From the NCBI GenBank assembly GCA_030527185.1, contig JAUNBF010000007.1, positions 1-64,000 on the forward strand: a stretch of 64,000 nt of DNA, given 5' to 3'. Positions within the stretch are counted from its first letter, which is position 1. Every line of letters starts with the position of its first letter. The notes below the pieces were generated by a model, which worked only from the letters and a program-made list of their open reading frames with translations, had not been told where the DNA came from and made no database searches. Position numbers and translations under genes: made by a program. This DNA comes from Planctomycetia bacterium. GTDB lineage: Bacteria > Planctomycetota > Planctomycetia > Pirellulales > Thermoguttaceae. Below, one piece after another: positions 46,601 to 53,526 of the stretch.

Positions 46601-47579
46601 GTGGGAGGTGGACGGGATTCGGTGGCATTCGCAGGGACGCAGCGTTCGTTGCCAACCGCAAGATGTGGAAACTGCGTGGTCGTCTTCCTCCCCCATTCCA
46701 CTGCCGGAACCAAAGAAGTGGGACATTCGGATTTTCGATGCCTTGCTGGATGAGGTAGAAGAGATGGAGGGGGTGGAAATCGACTGGAATGACCGCAACG
46801 TGGTACGTATTGGCAGTGCCCGGAAACCAGGAACGAAATTCCTGCACCTCTTCACCTCGGATGAATGGCTGTTGAAGTTGAGTTTTCGCGTTGCGCGAGA
46901 AACGTTTGAGGAAGAGGCTTTGGTGAAATCTCTTCGGCTGAAGCCGTTGAACGATATTCCCGAATTGCCGTTGTATGGTCGGGAACCACGGGTGAAAGTA
47001 CGTGGCGACAAGGAGGGTTTTCAGGAAGTTGATATGCGCGTCCATTTCTGGGAAGAGTGGGACACGCCAGCCATGAAACGATTTTTGGAACGAGCGAAGG
47101 AGGGTTTTCAGGATTTGCAGGAAATCCTTCAGGAAGACCAGGGGGAAATTGCTCCGTGGAAGAAACTGGGTCGGAAATGGCATGAGAGTTCCCGTGGGTT
47201 TGTCGGACAACGGCAATGGGATATGGCTCTTTTGCGCAAAATTATTGCCACACTGGAAGAAACGGCACCAGGAGCGAAATGGGGATGGCAAAACAAAACG
47301 GTCGTTCCGATTATCCCTGCTGGCCGGAAAAATGTCTGGGCACGTCTGATAACCAAACAGCCGGAGATGATTACCCTGGAACTGTACAACGCCAAGCATC
47401 GTTTTCCACTCGGAGCCATCACGCGTTATGGCCGCGACCCTTATGTGAATGGCCGACACATGAGTTATGACTGTTTGGAGTTTCACTTCCAGACGCTGGA
47501 CGATTGGGAAAAGTCTCAATTTCCTCAATTTTTGAAAGAGCATCTGGAAGCGACCGAACACGAACCGAATTGGCGGTAA
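40650..47579 (+). CDS. uvrA: Double-length excinuclease ABC subunit UvrA with C-terminal extension
   Basis: 2309 residues: two complete UvrA proteins in one chain. UvrA finds bulky DNA lesions and loads UvrB in nucleotide excision repair. Copy 1 spans about 1-960 and copy 2 about 990-1940. Each has two ABC ATPase heads. Walker A GxSGSGKS occurs near 39, 670, 1029 and 1636, and the LSGGE signature near 518, 857, 1485 and 1824; Walker B LYILDEPTTGLH follows. Zinc fingers are present (CPHC, GGRCEACQGYG and GGRCETCEGNG with partner CxxC). Normal UvrA is a dimer of ~940-residue chains, so one chain may act as a built-in dimer. The last 360 residues are not UvrA. Start MSSSSFSENQ is the first ATG of the frame; a ribosome site is weak. 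No uvrB or uvrC is in the window. Confidence 0.93.
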   Translation: MSSSSFSENQDIQIKGAREHNLQDVHLRLPSNELICFTGVSGSGKSSLAFDTLYAEGQRRYIESLSSFARQFLGELPKPDVDLISGLRPSISIAQKTTGQNPRSTVGTITEINDYLRVLYARVGTGYCPHCGKKISALTPQQILAQIQLLPPGTRFMILAPRIRGQKGEFRDLFQNLLKRGFLRARVDGKLVRLSDNLRLDRQMRHTIDIVVDRLTAQKDSFSRLSESVETALKLGNHTLVVVPEEPEEEEKKSPPAFQEMLFSSLYACADCQVGFEAPTPQLFSFNAPQGMCPECNGLGEMYTLDPEKLIPDWSKSLRRGCVAALPPWDEMGRWRRVVFRGVAEYLSRVYPEYALSPKEILGKAWGKLPEIFHEKLLYGTGSEQITFTGRTGTKWGGEYEGIIPQLLSLYYSTKNRLQQRMLEKYMDTCTCSYCRGERLNEQARSIKITSRATGEEFSLPELADLSIRDLQEFFQELELSPSGEFIARELLKEIRNRLQFLENVGLEYLTLSRTAPTLSGGELQRIRLASQIGSGLVGVLYILDEPSIGLHPRDNQRLLQTLQNLRDLGNTVIVVEHDEETMRFADRIVDFGPGAGIHGGKIVAQGNVEDLKRNPESVTGQFLSGKRSIPIVRQPREGTGEKLVLYGARHHNLKKIKVEFPLGKLICVTGVSGSGKSSLVNGILKELLLTELNHGLGEPGAFRKVTGLEHLDKMIAIDQSPIGRTPRSNPATYIKLFDEIRNLYSELPESKQRGFKPGRFSFNVEGGRCEACQGYGAKKLEMDFLADIWVTCPVCAGKRFNFETLRVEFKGYSIADVLNMDVQQALELFENVPKVRQKLETLHRVGLDYMKLGQPSPTLSGGEAQRIKLARELSKIGTGKTLYILDEPTTGLHFADIELLLKILHNLADAGNTVVIVEHNLDVIKTADWIIDLGPEGGDGGGRIVACGTPQEVAENPESYTGVALQEVLSAQNPRKKGTRKKTQKKTRSLSSLPASKQIGNQIRVDDASQHNLKHVSLEIPHHAMTVFCGPSGSGKSSMAMDTIYAEGQRRYVESLSSYARQFVGQMPKPHVEKIEGLAPAIAIEQKRVSQSPRSTVGTVTEIYDYLRILMARLGTPYCPDCLTPIGSQTTDEIIGRLLEYPQGTRLLLTAPREVLVGQRYETLWEELRRNGFVRVRIDGMIYSLDQVPDIDRKRKHDVQVVIDRVEISDLPKSRHRLGESVEQALSFGNGTLIVLEVDESVPTTRWKSVTHSLHNVCQNCGRSFETLSPNHFSFNTALGWCPICEGLGVQSGADPNLLLQSPKKTLAEGAIAFWNPAENSLAAAMMQSFCLELEIPMNVPYEQLAPRFRRILQRGTGERWFEVEWGEYRFSFQFKGLMNVVSEAARLVPSLRHKLESYRDEIPCSECGGSRLRDDAAAVRLHGRTIDEWCELPLSQWVKEWKLWKLSPTEKKIAGELVQEIGNRVQFLVDVGLDYLTLSRGAPTLSGGEMQRIRLAAQVGSGLCGVLYVLDEPTIGLHPRDNKRLIQTLQRLRNLGNTLLLVEHDAEVIQNADCLVDFGPQAGQQGGEIVGKGTPQEVAKEPTSVTGPFLSGKEAISIPATRRKATGLLEVVGARQNNLKNIHVPFPLGTLTAVAGVSGSGKSTLVEEILYASLARQLHRAGTIPGLHTGIRGIQNINKVIEVNQQPIGQTPTSNPATYTGVFEPIRELFAKLPEAKMRGFSARRFSFNVPGGRCETCEGNGQVKIEMHFLPDLWVTCDACHGQRYEPETLAVRYHGYSIADVLNMTCAEALKLFEKIPPIRRVLQTLCDVGLDYIRLGQPAPTLSGGEAQRVKLAAELSRPDTGRTLYILDEPTTGLHFTDLAKLLEVLHRLVDMGNTVIVIEHNLDVLKNADWIIELGPEAGNEGGFLVTAGTPESVVQYARSAIRQRKPRSWTGEFLAPVLESGIRQERKVYDWKAIRESMEKEEEYALEELNQEVPMPWEVDGIRWHSQGRSVRCQPQDVETAWSSSSPIPLPEPKKWDIRIFDALLDEVEEMEGVEIDWNDRNVVRIGSARKPGTKFLHLFTSDEWLLKLSFRVARETFEEEALVKSLRLKPLNDIPELPLYGREPRVKVRGDKEGFQEVDMRVHFWEEWDTPAMKRFLERAKEGFQDLQEILQEDQGEIAPWKKLGRKWHESSRGFVGQRQWDMALLRKIIATLEETAPGAKWGWQNKTVVPIIPAGRKNVWARLITKQPEMITLELYNAKHRFPLGAITRYGRDPYVNGRHMSYDCLEFHFQTLDDWEKSQFPQFLKEHLEATEHEPNWR

Positions 47580-47601
47580 GAAAAGGGAATGTCCGTGAAT
47601 C

Positions 47602-47634
47602 CCCGAAAATCGCCAATCATGAACGATTTTCGGG
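47602..47634 (+). terminator. Hairpin between uvrA and the convergent HEAT gene
   Basis: CCCGAAAATCG pairs with CGATTTTCGGG over an 11-base loop, 23 bases after the uvrA stop. The following AAATCTTTT is a weak T-run; the hairpin may serve both strands. Confidence 0.55.
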
Positions 47635-47664
47635 AAATCTTTTGGGAAGTTTGGCAAACAGCAC

Positions 47665-49686
47665 TCACTGCAACCGGATAGCCAAGTCGCGGGCTTCTTT
47701 TTTCAAACTTTCCGTTGGGGTGGTCTCTGCTACTTTTTGAAGAACCACGGCAATCCGGGGGGACTTTTCCTTCATTTCGCGAGCGATCGAAACGACCGTC
47801 TGGCATGCCGTTTCCCGACAGAAATCGTGCTGGGCATACGAAAACGCGGCTTCGGCGGAAGCGGGGTCGAGGATACGCCGTAACACCTCAAAAATCAGGA
47901 GTTTATCCTCTTCCCGACGGGCGGTTTCAAACGCTTTTTGGCACATGGCAATTTTTTCTTCCATCGGGAGGTGGAACTGGCGTGGAATACGGATATAGCC
48001 ACGAATGGCGCGGACGTGGTACTTCTCCTCCGAACTCGTCCGGGCTATTTTCAGGCAAATTTCCGCGGCTGGCACCATCGTCTCCGGGTCGCTCCACGTG
48101 CCGAGAATCCGCGTTGCCATATCGAGCGTCGCGGCCTTTTCGCTTGCCTTTTCCAGACATTGCAGAGCCGTATTTCCGCCGATGAGCTTCAAAAGTCCCA
48201 GCCATTTCCGCTTCTGTTCCAGCCGCTCCTCCGAATCGAAAAGAGCCACAATCGTCTCGGCGGCTTTTTCGCGAGGGAGGTGTACACACGCTTTTTGCAG
48301 CAGGAGCATGACTTGGTTTTCAATCGTCAGACGGTCCAGGCATTGCACAAACGTGGCGAATTGCTCCGGGGCAATCAGCGACGCGGCGGCAGAAATGGCT
48401 CGGTCGCGTACCGGTTGGCAATCGACGTATTTCTGGAAAATTTTCAGGAGGGTTTCCGCCATTTCACCCTGCTGTCGCTCTTCCGCCACGGTCATCACGA
48501 ATCGGATTTTGTCGTGCGACAGTCGCGGATGTTCCAGATAAGCCTGGAGTTGGGCGGAAATGAGGGAATCCAGCCCCGGCATGGAAGCACAGACGGGCAG
48601 AAGGGCGGAATCCCACTGCGGCGAAGGGTACGCCAGCAATTTTTCCAGCGTCCCGGCCCAATCGACCGTCCCCGCATTTCCCAGACAGGCCAGAATCCGC
48701 AATACCTCCTCCGTCGGCTCCGGCGGCACGTTTTCCTGAGGCAAACGTTTCATCAGGTGGGGATAAACCGCCTCTAAAACCGCTTTTTCCGGGCGTTTTC
48801 CCAGCGTGTAGAGAACGAGCGTCTGGCGGGAGGGGGGAAACGTGGGCAGTTGCTCCAAAAGTGTGGGGGTAAGAGCCTGGATCGTCTCGGAATCGTACTC
48901 TCCCAAAACTTTCAGCGCCGGCTCCCAAAAATCGGGATTTTCCGACGTCAGTGCCTGGCAGAGCGACTGGCTCCCCGCCGTTTTTTCCGCCAGCCAACCC
49001 CGATACCGTCCGGCACGTTGCATCGGAACGGGAAACGCGGATTGAGCCAATTCCCGATAAATGCCGATGGCCTCCGTCGTGCGGTTCGTTTGCAGACACG
49101 TATCGGCCGCAAACAACAGTCCGGTCGCCAGCCCTTCCACCGACGCATTCCGTGGAATCTGCTCCCGCAACAGAGCAATCGACGCCGCGTCGGCAATCTG
49201 CCCCAACGCTTCGTAAATCGCATTTTTCACCCGCGAATCCGAAGTTTCAGCCAGAATTTCCTTCAACATCGGTACTGCCCCCGCGTCTTTCCGAACCCCC
49301 AGCGAATCGATCGTATCGGCCTGGAGTTGCCCGGAAAGTGTTTGTGCCGCCTGCCGCAGCACGGGGAGAACCGTGTCGCTGGGAATCGCCTCCAACGCAT
49401 AGCGGGCATAATGATTCAAACGCTCGTTCGGCAAGAGTTTCTCCAGCGTCGGAATCGCTTTTTCCGTGCCGACTTGCGCCAATTTTTTGCAGGCAATCGA
49501 GACGTAATACAAATCCGCCTCCGATTCCACCTCTTTTTCCAGAAACGGCAACAACACCGCCTCGTCACGTGCCTGGAGAATCTCCTTCATCCTGGCCGCT
49601 TCCACCTGCGACCACACCGTCCGCGGCATTCCCAAAATCAGGCACAAAACCAACAAAAAACAATATCGAAACAAAAAATACTTCAT
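47665..49686 (-). CDS. Exported HEAT-repeat protein
   Basis: 673 residues with a signal peptide (MKYFLFRYCFLLVLCLILGMP...WSQ). From about 35 to 640 it is a run of about 30-35 residue helical hairpins with HEAT features: acid-Ala-Leu-Leu cores such as ALEAIPSDTVLPVLRQAAQ, DAGAVPMLKEILAE and KNAIYEALGQIADAASIALLREQ. HEAT solenoids are protein-binding scaffolds; the periplasmic partner is unknown. The ATG has no visible ribosome site (preceding ACACCTTGCC). It lies downstream of the Gfo/Idh/MocA gene on the same strand, across an AT-rich repeat. Confidence 0.85.
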   Translation of the reverse strand: MKYFLFRYCFLLVLCLILGMPRTVWSQVEAARMKEILQARDEAVLLPFLEKEVESEADLYYVSIACKKLAQVGTEKAIPTLEKLLPNERLNHYARYALEAIPSDTVLPVLRQAAQTLSGQLQADTIDSLGVRKDAGAVPMLKEILAETSDSRVKNAIYEALGQIADAASIALLREQIPRNASVEGLATGLLFAADTCLQTNRTTEAIGIYRELAQSAFPVPMQRAGRYRGWLAEKTAGSQSLCQALTSENPDFWEPALKVLGEYDSETIQALTPTLLEQLPTFPPSRQTLVLYTLGKRPEKAVLEAVYPHLMKRLPQENVPPEPTEEVLRILACLGNAGTVDWAGTLEKLLAYPSPQWDSALLPVCASMPGLDSLISAQLQAYLEHPRLSHDKIRFVMTVAEERQQGEMAETLLKIFQKYVDCQPVRDRAISAAASLIAPEQFATFVQCLDRLTIENQVMLLLQKACVHLPREKAAETIVALFDSEERLEQKRKWLGLLKLIGGNTALQCLEKASEKAATLDMATRILGTWSDPETMVPAAEICLKIARTSSEEKYHVRAIRGYIRIPRQFHLPMEEKIAMCQKAFETARREEDKLLIFEVLRRILDPASAEAAFSYAQHDFCRETACQTVVSIAREMKEKSPRIAVVLQKVAETTPTESLKKEARDLAIRLQ

Positions 49687-49713
49687 GGCAAGGTGTAAGG
49701 GCTAAAGGTTTGG

Positions 49714-49744
49714 TTGAATTGATAATTATCAATTATCAATTATT
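49714..49744. repeat. Palindromic TTGATAATTATCAA repeat
   Basis: A 14-base perfect palindrome at 49719-49732 is followed by one more TTATCAATTATT. It fills most of the gap between the Gfo/Idh/MocA and HEAT genes. Confidence 0.6.
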
Positions 49745-49745
49745 T

Positions 49746-51047
49746 TCAAGTCAGTGTGTAGGGTTCGCGCATGGCTCGGCTTAAAAGGCCGTCGGCGGCG
49801 CGGTCGTGAAATTTTTCGGCAGTCGGGTCAAACGTCAAATGGCGTCCCAGCTTCCAGGCAATCGACGAACAGTGACAGGCAATGTGCGAATTGACGGTCA
49901 CATCGATGTTGGAGGTGCAGGTGCGCCGCGTCCGAACGCAATCGAGAAATTCCGCCACGTGGGGCACTTCGGAAATGCCTACCCGAAAAACGCGCATTCC
50001 CTGCCGCAGCCGGTCGTGAGAAACTTCGACACGACGGGAATCGGCCGTTTCCACCCAGCCCTCCTCTCCCACCAGCCGAATTCCGCACGTCCCCAGCCCC
50101 AACCAGTCAGCCGGACGCATGATCAGCTTCAACCCGTCGGCATAGCGAGCGTGAATGTCCCATTTCTGATTCCCTTTTTCGTCGAATTGCGGAAACCACT
50201 CCACTGGCACTTCCGTATCTTTTTGAGCCGCCCACTGGCACATGTCGAGCGTGTGCGACGCCCAGCCCGGCATCTCCCCTTCAAAATCGTCGTAGCGATA
50301 CCACCCCGCGATTCGGAGGTAGGCGGAATGATACGGCCGCCACTGCACCGGCCCCAGCCAGCGATCCCAGTCGCACACTTCCACTGGCGGTTGCGGTTCC
50401 CCCGGCCTCCATTCGGGACGTGTTCCCGGCCAGAGGATGTTGGCGTGGACTTCGGTCAGCTTCCCCAACTTCCCCGACTGGGCCAGCGAAACGGCAAACT
50501 GAAAATTATCGCTGTTCCGACGCTGTGTTCCGGCCTGAAAAACCACGTCGTAATGATGAATGGCCGCCTGGACGGCACGGGCTTCCTGAAATGTCATCGA
50601 AACGGGCTTCTCGCAGTAAATATCCTTCCCCTGCCGGGCTGCCCAGATCGACGCCAGCGTATGCCACCGATTTCCTGTCGCAATCATCACAAAATCGATG
50701 TCCTGCCGGGCAAAAAGCTCCCGCATGTCGTTGTACATGGCACAGGCCGTGTCGCCATATTTCTGATCCACGCAGGCTTTGCTCTCCAGACGCCGGGACT
50801 GTTGCACGTCACAAACGCCCAAAACCCGAACGTCGGGACGTTTCATGAACGTGTTCAGGACGTGACGTCCGCGACCGCCAATGCCCACCGCACCCATCGT
50901 AAGCGTTTCGGAAGGTGCCGTCTGTCCCTCTCTTCCCAAAACGTGGGTGGGGAGGACGAGCGGAAAGGCCACGGCTGCCGACCAACCGATTCCCTGTTGG
51001 CAAAACGCACGGCGGGAAAGTCCCTGTTTTTTCCTGTTTGGCATCAT
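49746..51047 (-). CDS. Tat-exported Gfo/Idh/MocA-family oxidoreductase
   Basis: 433 residues. A twin-arginine signal (SRRAFCQQGIGWSAAVAFPL) exports the folded protein, as in many planctomycete members that act outside the cytoplasm. The Rossmann domain starts MGAVGIGGRGRHVL, and the family motif YCEKPVSMT (Lys that may place substrate) follows near 145. The C-terminal domain carries the beta-sheet substrate site (WLGPVQWRPYHSAYLR, HTLDMCQWA). It likely oxidises or inverts a sugar, with NAD(P) bound tightly; the exact sugar is open. It follows the DUF1080 gene by one base, so they are one operon. Confidence 0.92.
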   Translation of the reverse strand: MMPNRKKQGLSRRAFCQQGIGWSAAVAFPLVLPTHVLGREGQTAPSETLTMGAVGIGGRGRHVLNTFMKRPDVRVLGVCDVQQSRRLESKACVDQKYGDTACAMYNDMRELFARQDIDFVMIATGNRWHTLASIWAARQGKDIYCEKPVSMTFQEARAVQAAIHHYDVVFQAGTQRRNSDNFQFAVSLAQSGKLGKLTEVHANILWPGTRPEWRPGEPQPPVEVCDWDRWLGPVQWRPYHSAYLRIAGWYRYDDFEGEMPGWASHTLDMCQWAAQKDTEVPVEWFPQFDEKGNQKWDIHARYADGLKLIMRPADWLGLGTCGIRLVGEEGWVETADSRRVEVSHDRLRQGMRVFRVGISEVPHVAEFLDCVRTRRTCTSNIDVTVNSHIACHCSSIAWKLGRHLTFDPTAEKFHDRAADGLLSRAMREPYTLT

Positions 51048-51048
51048 G

Positions 51049-51762
51049 TTATTTCTCCTTGATTTCGCGGAAAAAGATGTTTTTCAACTGAATCGTCATC
51101 GGCGGTCCCTGGTGCATCTGAAAACCCAAGACCCCCTGTGGCGGCTGCACGGAAGCATTTTCCGTCACCTCGGCCATTTTCACATCGTTGATCCAGAGCG
51201 TGTACGTCCGTCCCTCGACGAGAATCCGAAACTGGTTCCAGCCGTAAAGATCAATTTTTTCCAGCAAATCCTTCGCGTCGGCAAACGTCTCCACTTTTTC
51301 CGGCTTTCCCTGGGCGTTGAGTTCGACTTTTTGCCCCCGCCAGGCCAAAACGCCATTGTGGTACAGCGTCGCCAGATGTTTGGGGTTGTCGTAAATATCG
51401 GCGTGTCGTCCCAGAATGTTCCACGGTTTGCTCGCCGTTTCCTGGGCACGGAACGAAAGCCCTGAATTGGCATTTTTCGACATCTTGAAATCGACCCTCA
51501 ATTCAAAATGGTACGGTTTCTCAAACTGTCGCAAAATCAGAAACGAATTGTGAGGCACGACATTCTCCGGCGTCGAATGCCCGACAATGCAGCCCTCCTG
51601 CACCGACCAGAATTTCGCGTCGCCGTCCCAGCCATCGAGCGTCTTTCCGTCGAACAGGCTCACGAACCCTTCCGGCACCGTACGGTCGGGACACGTTTGG
51701 GCACCGGACAGAATCCCGCAGCAACTCAGCCCAGCCAACCAACAGAATAAAATTTTTTTCAT
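51049..51762 (-). CDS. Exported DUF1080 protein (3-keto-disaccharide hydrolase family)
   Basis: 237 residues with a signal peptide (MKKILFCWLAGLSCCGILSGA). The body is a single DUF1080 sandwich: VSLFDGKTLDGWDG, the conserved opening, then LRVDFKMSKNANSGLSFR, GWNQFRILVEGRTYTLWIND and GVLGFQMHQGPPM. Members of this family can break 3-keto-glycosides made by sugar 3-oxidoreductases, and the next gene encodes a Gfo/Idh/MocA oxidoreductase, so the pair could oxidise then cleave a disaccharide. That link is inference. A promoter (TTGCGA-N17-TACATT) lies about 55 bases upstream, and the stop is one base from the next ATG. Confidence 0.92.
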   Translation of the reverse strand: MKKILFCWLAGLSCCGILSGAQTCPDRTVPEGFVSLFDGKTLDGWDGDAKFWSVQEGCIVGHSTPENVVPHNSFLILRQFEKPYHFELRVDFKMSKNANSGLSFRAQETASKPWNILGRHADIYDNPKHLATLYHNGVLAWRGQKVELNAQGKPEKVETFADAKDLLEKIDLYGWNQFRILVEGRTYTLWINDVKMAEVTENASVQPPQGVLGFQMHQGPPMTIQLKNIFFREIKEK

Positions 51763-51817
51763 GATTTCTCCTTATCGTTTTCGACATCCATTTTCACACT
51801 TTTTTGGGGATACTTTT

Positions 51818-51846
51818 AATGTAAACGATTTCCCCACCTTTCGCAA
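51818..51846 (-). promoter_or_regulatory. Promoter of the DUF1080-Gfo/Idh/MocA operon
   Basis: Minus strand TTGCGA, 17-base spacer, TACATT; leader about 50 bases to the ATG at 51762. Confidence 0.5.
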
Positions 51847-51950
51847 TCATGGATTTGCGCAATTCTTACCATTCTATCCCGCAAAAATTCAAAATACGCC
51901 TATATCCGGGAAAGCTCTCTTTTTTTGCTCTTTTCAAAAATTGACATTTC

Positions 51951-51959
51951 TGCTAAAAT
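51951..51959 (+). promoter_or_regulatory. Extended -10 promoter of the TIGR03009-like gene
   Basis: TGCTAAAAT fits an extended -10. A TTGACA lies only 7 bases before the TAAAAT, too near to be its -35. The start would be near 51966, about 50 bases before the ATG. Confidence 0.45.
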
Positions 51960-52015
51960 GGGGAAAGAAATCTGGGAAATCAGAAGAATAGGTCTCCGCA
52001 AAAGAGGTTTTTGGG

Positions 52016-52849
52016 ATGAAATATCGATGGCTCTGTTTAGGAATGGTGACAGGTATCCTCTGGCTGGGTGCGGGAAAAAACATCCAGGGACAAGGCTATG
52101 CCCCCGAAGCACCGATTGTCCCCAAAGAAGATGGGCAGGCTCAACGTCCCCTTCAGGCTCCGTTTGTCCTTACCCCGGAACAGGAGGTACAGACGGATTC
52201 TGTGTTGAAACGCTGGGAAACCTTCAGTACCGGTATCAAGACCTTTGAATCGGGATTTTCGAGGATTCTGTACGTCGTTTCATTCCAACACGCAGGCCAG
52301 TTGGACAGACGGGTGGAACATGGCGAAATCCGCTACGAAGCCCCCGATCGCGGTATGTTTTCCGTCACTAACAGTCAGGGAGAACCGATTGAAAAATGGC
52401 TGTGCGACGGAAAAAGCGTTTTCGAGTACAAATTCACACAAAAACAGATCGATCAGCATGAACTTCCTCCCCAGATGCAGGGGAAAGGAATCACGCAAGG
52501 ACCTCTGCCGTTTTTGTTTGGAGCGTCGAGTGAGGAGCTGAAACGACGTTATTATATTCGCCAGGTGCAGCCCCCCGCGGAACAGGTTCGTCCAGGTCAG
52601 GTCTGGCTGGAGGCGTTTCCCAAAACGGCGGAGGATGCGGCAGAATTTCAACGTGCGGAAATGATCATCACCTTTGTTCCCGAAGTCCGTCCGTTGGCCA
52701 TCAAGCTCCACAAAGCCAACAAGGAGCAGCATGTCTATATCTTTTTGCAAAAAGATATGAAAATCAATCGGACGCAGTGGCTCCCCAATTCCTGGGCACC
52801 GACGCTGGCGGAAAAGATGAAGATGAAGCTGGTGCCGGTGGAGGATTAA
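52016..52849 (+). CDS. Exported TIGR03009-like protein (LolA-like fold suspected)
   Basis: 277 residues with a signal peptide (MKYRWLCLGMVTGILWLGAG). It resembles the Planctomycetes-only family I recall as TIGR03009: PFVLTPEQE, then an LxRWE helix (VLKRWETFSTGIKTF), strands GEIRYEAPDRGMF and KWLCDGKSVFEY, and KKQIDQHELPPQMQGKGI with PLPFLFGAS. The order of strands recalls LolA lipoprotein carriers, so a lipid-carrier-like role is possible. AAAGAGG lies before the ATG. The HD-domain gene begins three bases after its stop, so they are probably co-translated. Confidence 0.85.
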   Translation: MKYRWLCLGMVTGILWLGAGKNIQGQGYAPEAPIVPKEDGQAQRPLQAPFVLTPEQEVQTDSVLKRWETFSTGIKTFESGFSRILYVVSFQHAGQLDRRVEHGEIRYEAPDRGMFSVTNSQGEPIEKWLCDGKSVFEYKFTQKQIDQHELPPQMQGKGITQGPLPFLFGASSEELKRRYYIRQVQPPAEQVRPGQVWLEAFPKTAEDAAEFQRAEMIITFVPEVRPLAIKLHKANKEQHVYIFLQKDMKINRTQWLPNSWAPTLAEKMKMKLVPVED

Positions 52850-52852
52850 CAA

Positions 52853-53422
52853 ATGGCGGTCCATCTGGATGTGAGGTATGCCGAGGCACTTTCGTGGATG
52901 ACCACCCTTCATGCCGGACAAACGCGACGAATCCATGGAGAACCATACATCAGCCATTTGCTGCGCGTCGGTGGGATGGTGCTGGAATATGCCGAGACTC
53001 AGGAAGAAGCGATCGCGGCTCTGCTACACGACGCGGCGGAAGATCAGGGAGGACGTGCGGTACTGGACGAAATCGCGGAACGTTTTGGTTCTCGGACAGC
53101 ATCTCTGGTGGAACAGTGCAGTGACTCTCTCGAAGCCCGAAATGTTCCGAAAGCATCCTGGAGAGTGCGAAAAGAACAACATCTCGCTCATGTTGCTCTG
53201 GCCGAACCTGCTGCCAAACGGATTCTGATTTGCGACAAAATCGACAATGCTCGTAGTATCCTCCACTCCTGGCGACAGGAAGGGGACGCCATTTTTCACC
53301 ACTTTCACGGTGGACGGGAAATCCTCTGGTATTTTCAGTCCATGCTCCCTGTTTTACGTAACGAAACGCCCCCGGAATGGGTCTGGGAACTGGAACAGAT
53401 ACTCCATCAATTGATAGATTAA
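52853..53422 (+). CDS. HD-domain protein like the (p)ppGpp hydrolase part of SpoT
   Basis: 189 residues; no synthetase or regulatory domain. The HD layout matches RelA/SpoT hydrolases and Mesh1-type small hydrolases: H20 in TLHAGQTRR, H35 in YISHLLRV, H59-D60 and E63-D64 in LLHDAAEDQ, and DKIDNARS near 126-133. It would break the alarmone (p)ppGpp with a Mn ion, but could take another nucleotide. GGAGG lies 13 bases before the ATG, overlapping the previous stop region. It forms a two-gene unit with the TIGR03009-like gene, an uncommon pair. Confidence 0.85.
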   Translation: MAVHLDVRYAEALSWMTTLHAGQTRRIHGEPYISHLLRVGGMVLEYAETQEEAIAALLHDAAEDQGGRAVLDEIAERFGSRTASLVEQCSDSLEARNVPKASWRVRKEQHLAHVALAEPAAKRILICDKIDNARSILHSWRQEGDAIFHHFHGGREILWYFQSMLPVLRNETPPEWVWELEQILHQLID

Positions 53423-53446
53423 TGGTTAATGCTCTGTCAAACTTAT

Positions 53447-53483
53447 ATACTGTTTCCACTTTGAATTTCAGGAAAACGAAAAG
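53447..53483. repeat. Partial copy of the MITE-like element
   Basis: Matches the left half of 60989-61089: ATACT, TTCCA, TTTGAATTTCAGGAAAACG. The right end is missing. It lies between the HD gene and the M16-like gene; a small GCCCC...GGGGC hairpin follows. Confidence 0.55.
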
Positions 53484-53526
53484 AACGCCCCCCGCCAGAG
53501 AAAGGGGCTTTCATCACTCATGAACC

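Noticed and set aside
43971-47657. 1228-codon minus-strand frame over uvrA
   Set aside because: Shadow of the UvrA copy; Arg/His/Gln-rich, with no coding signals.
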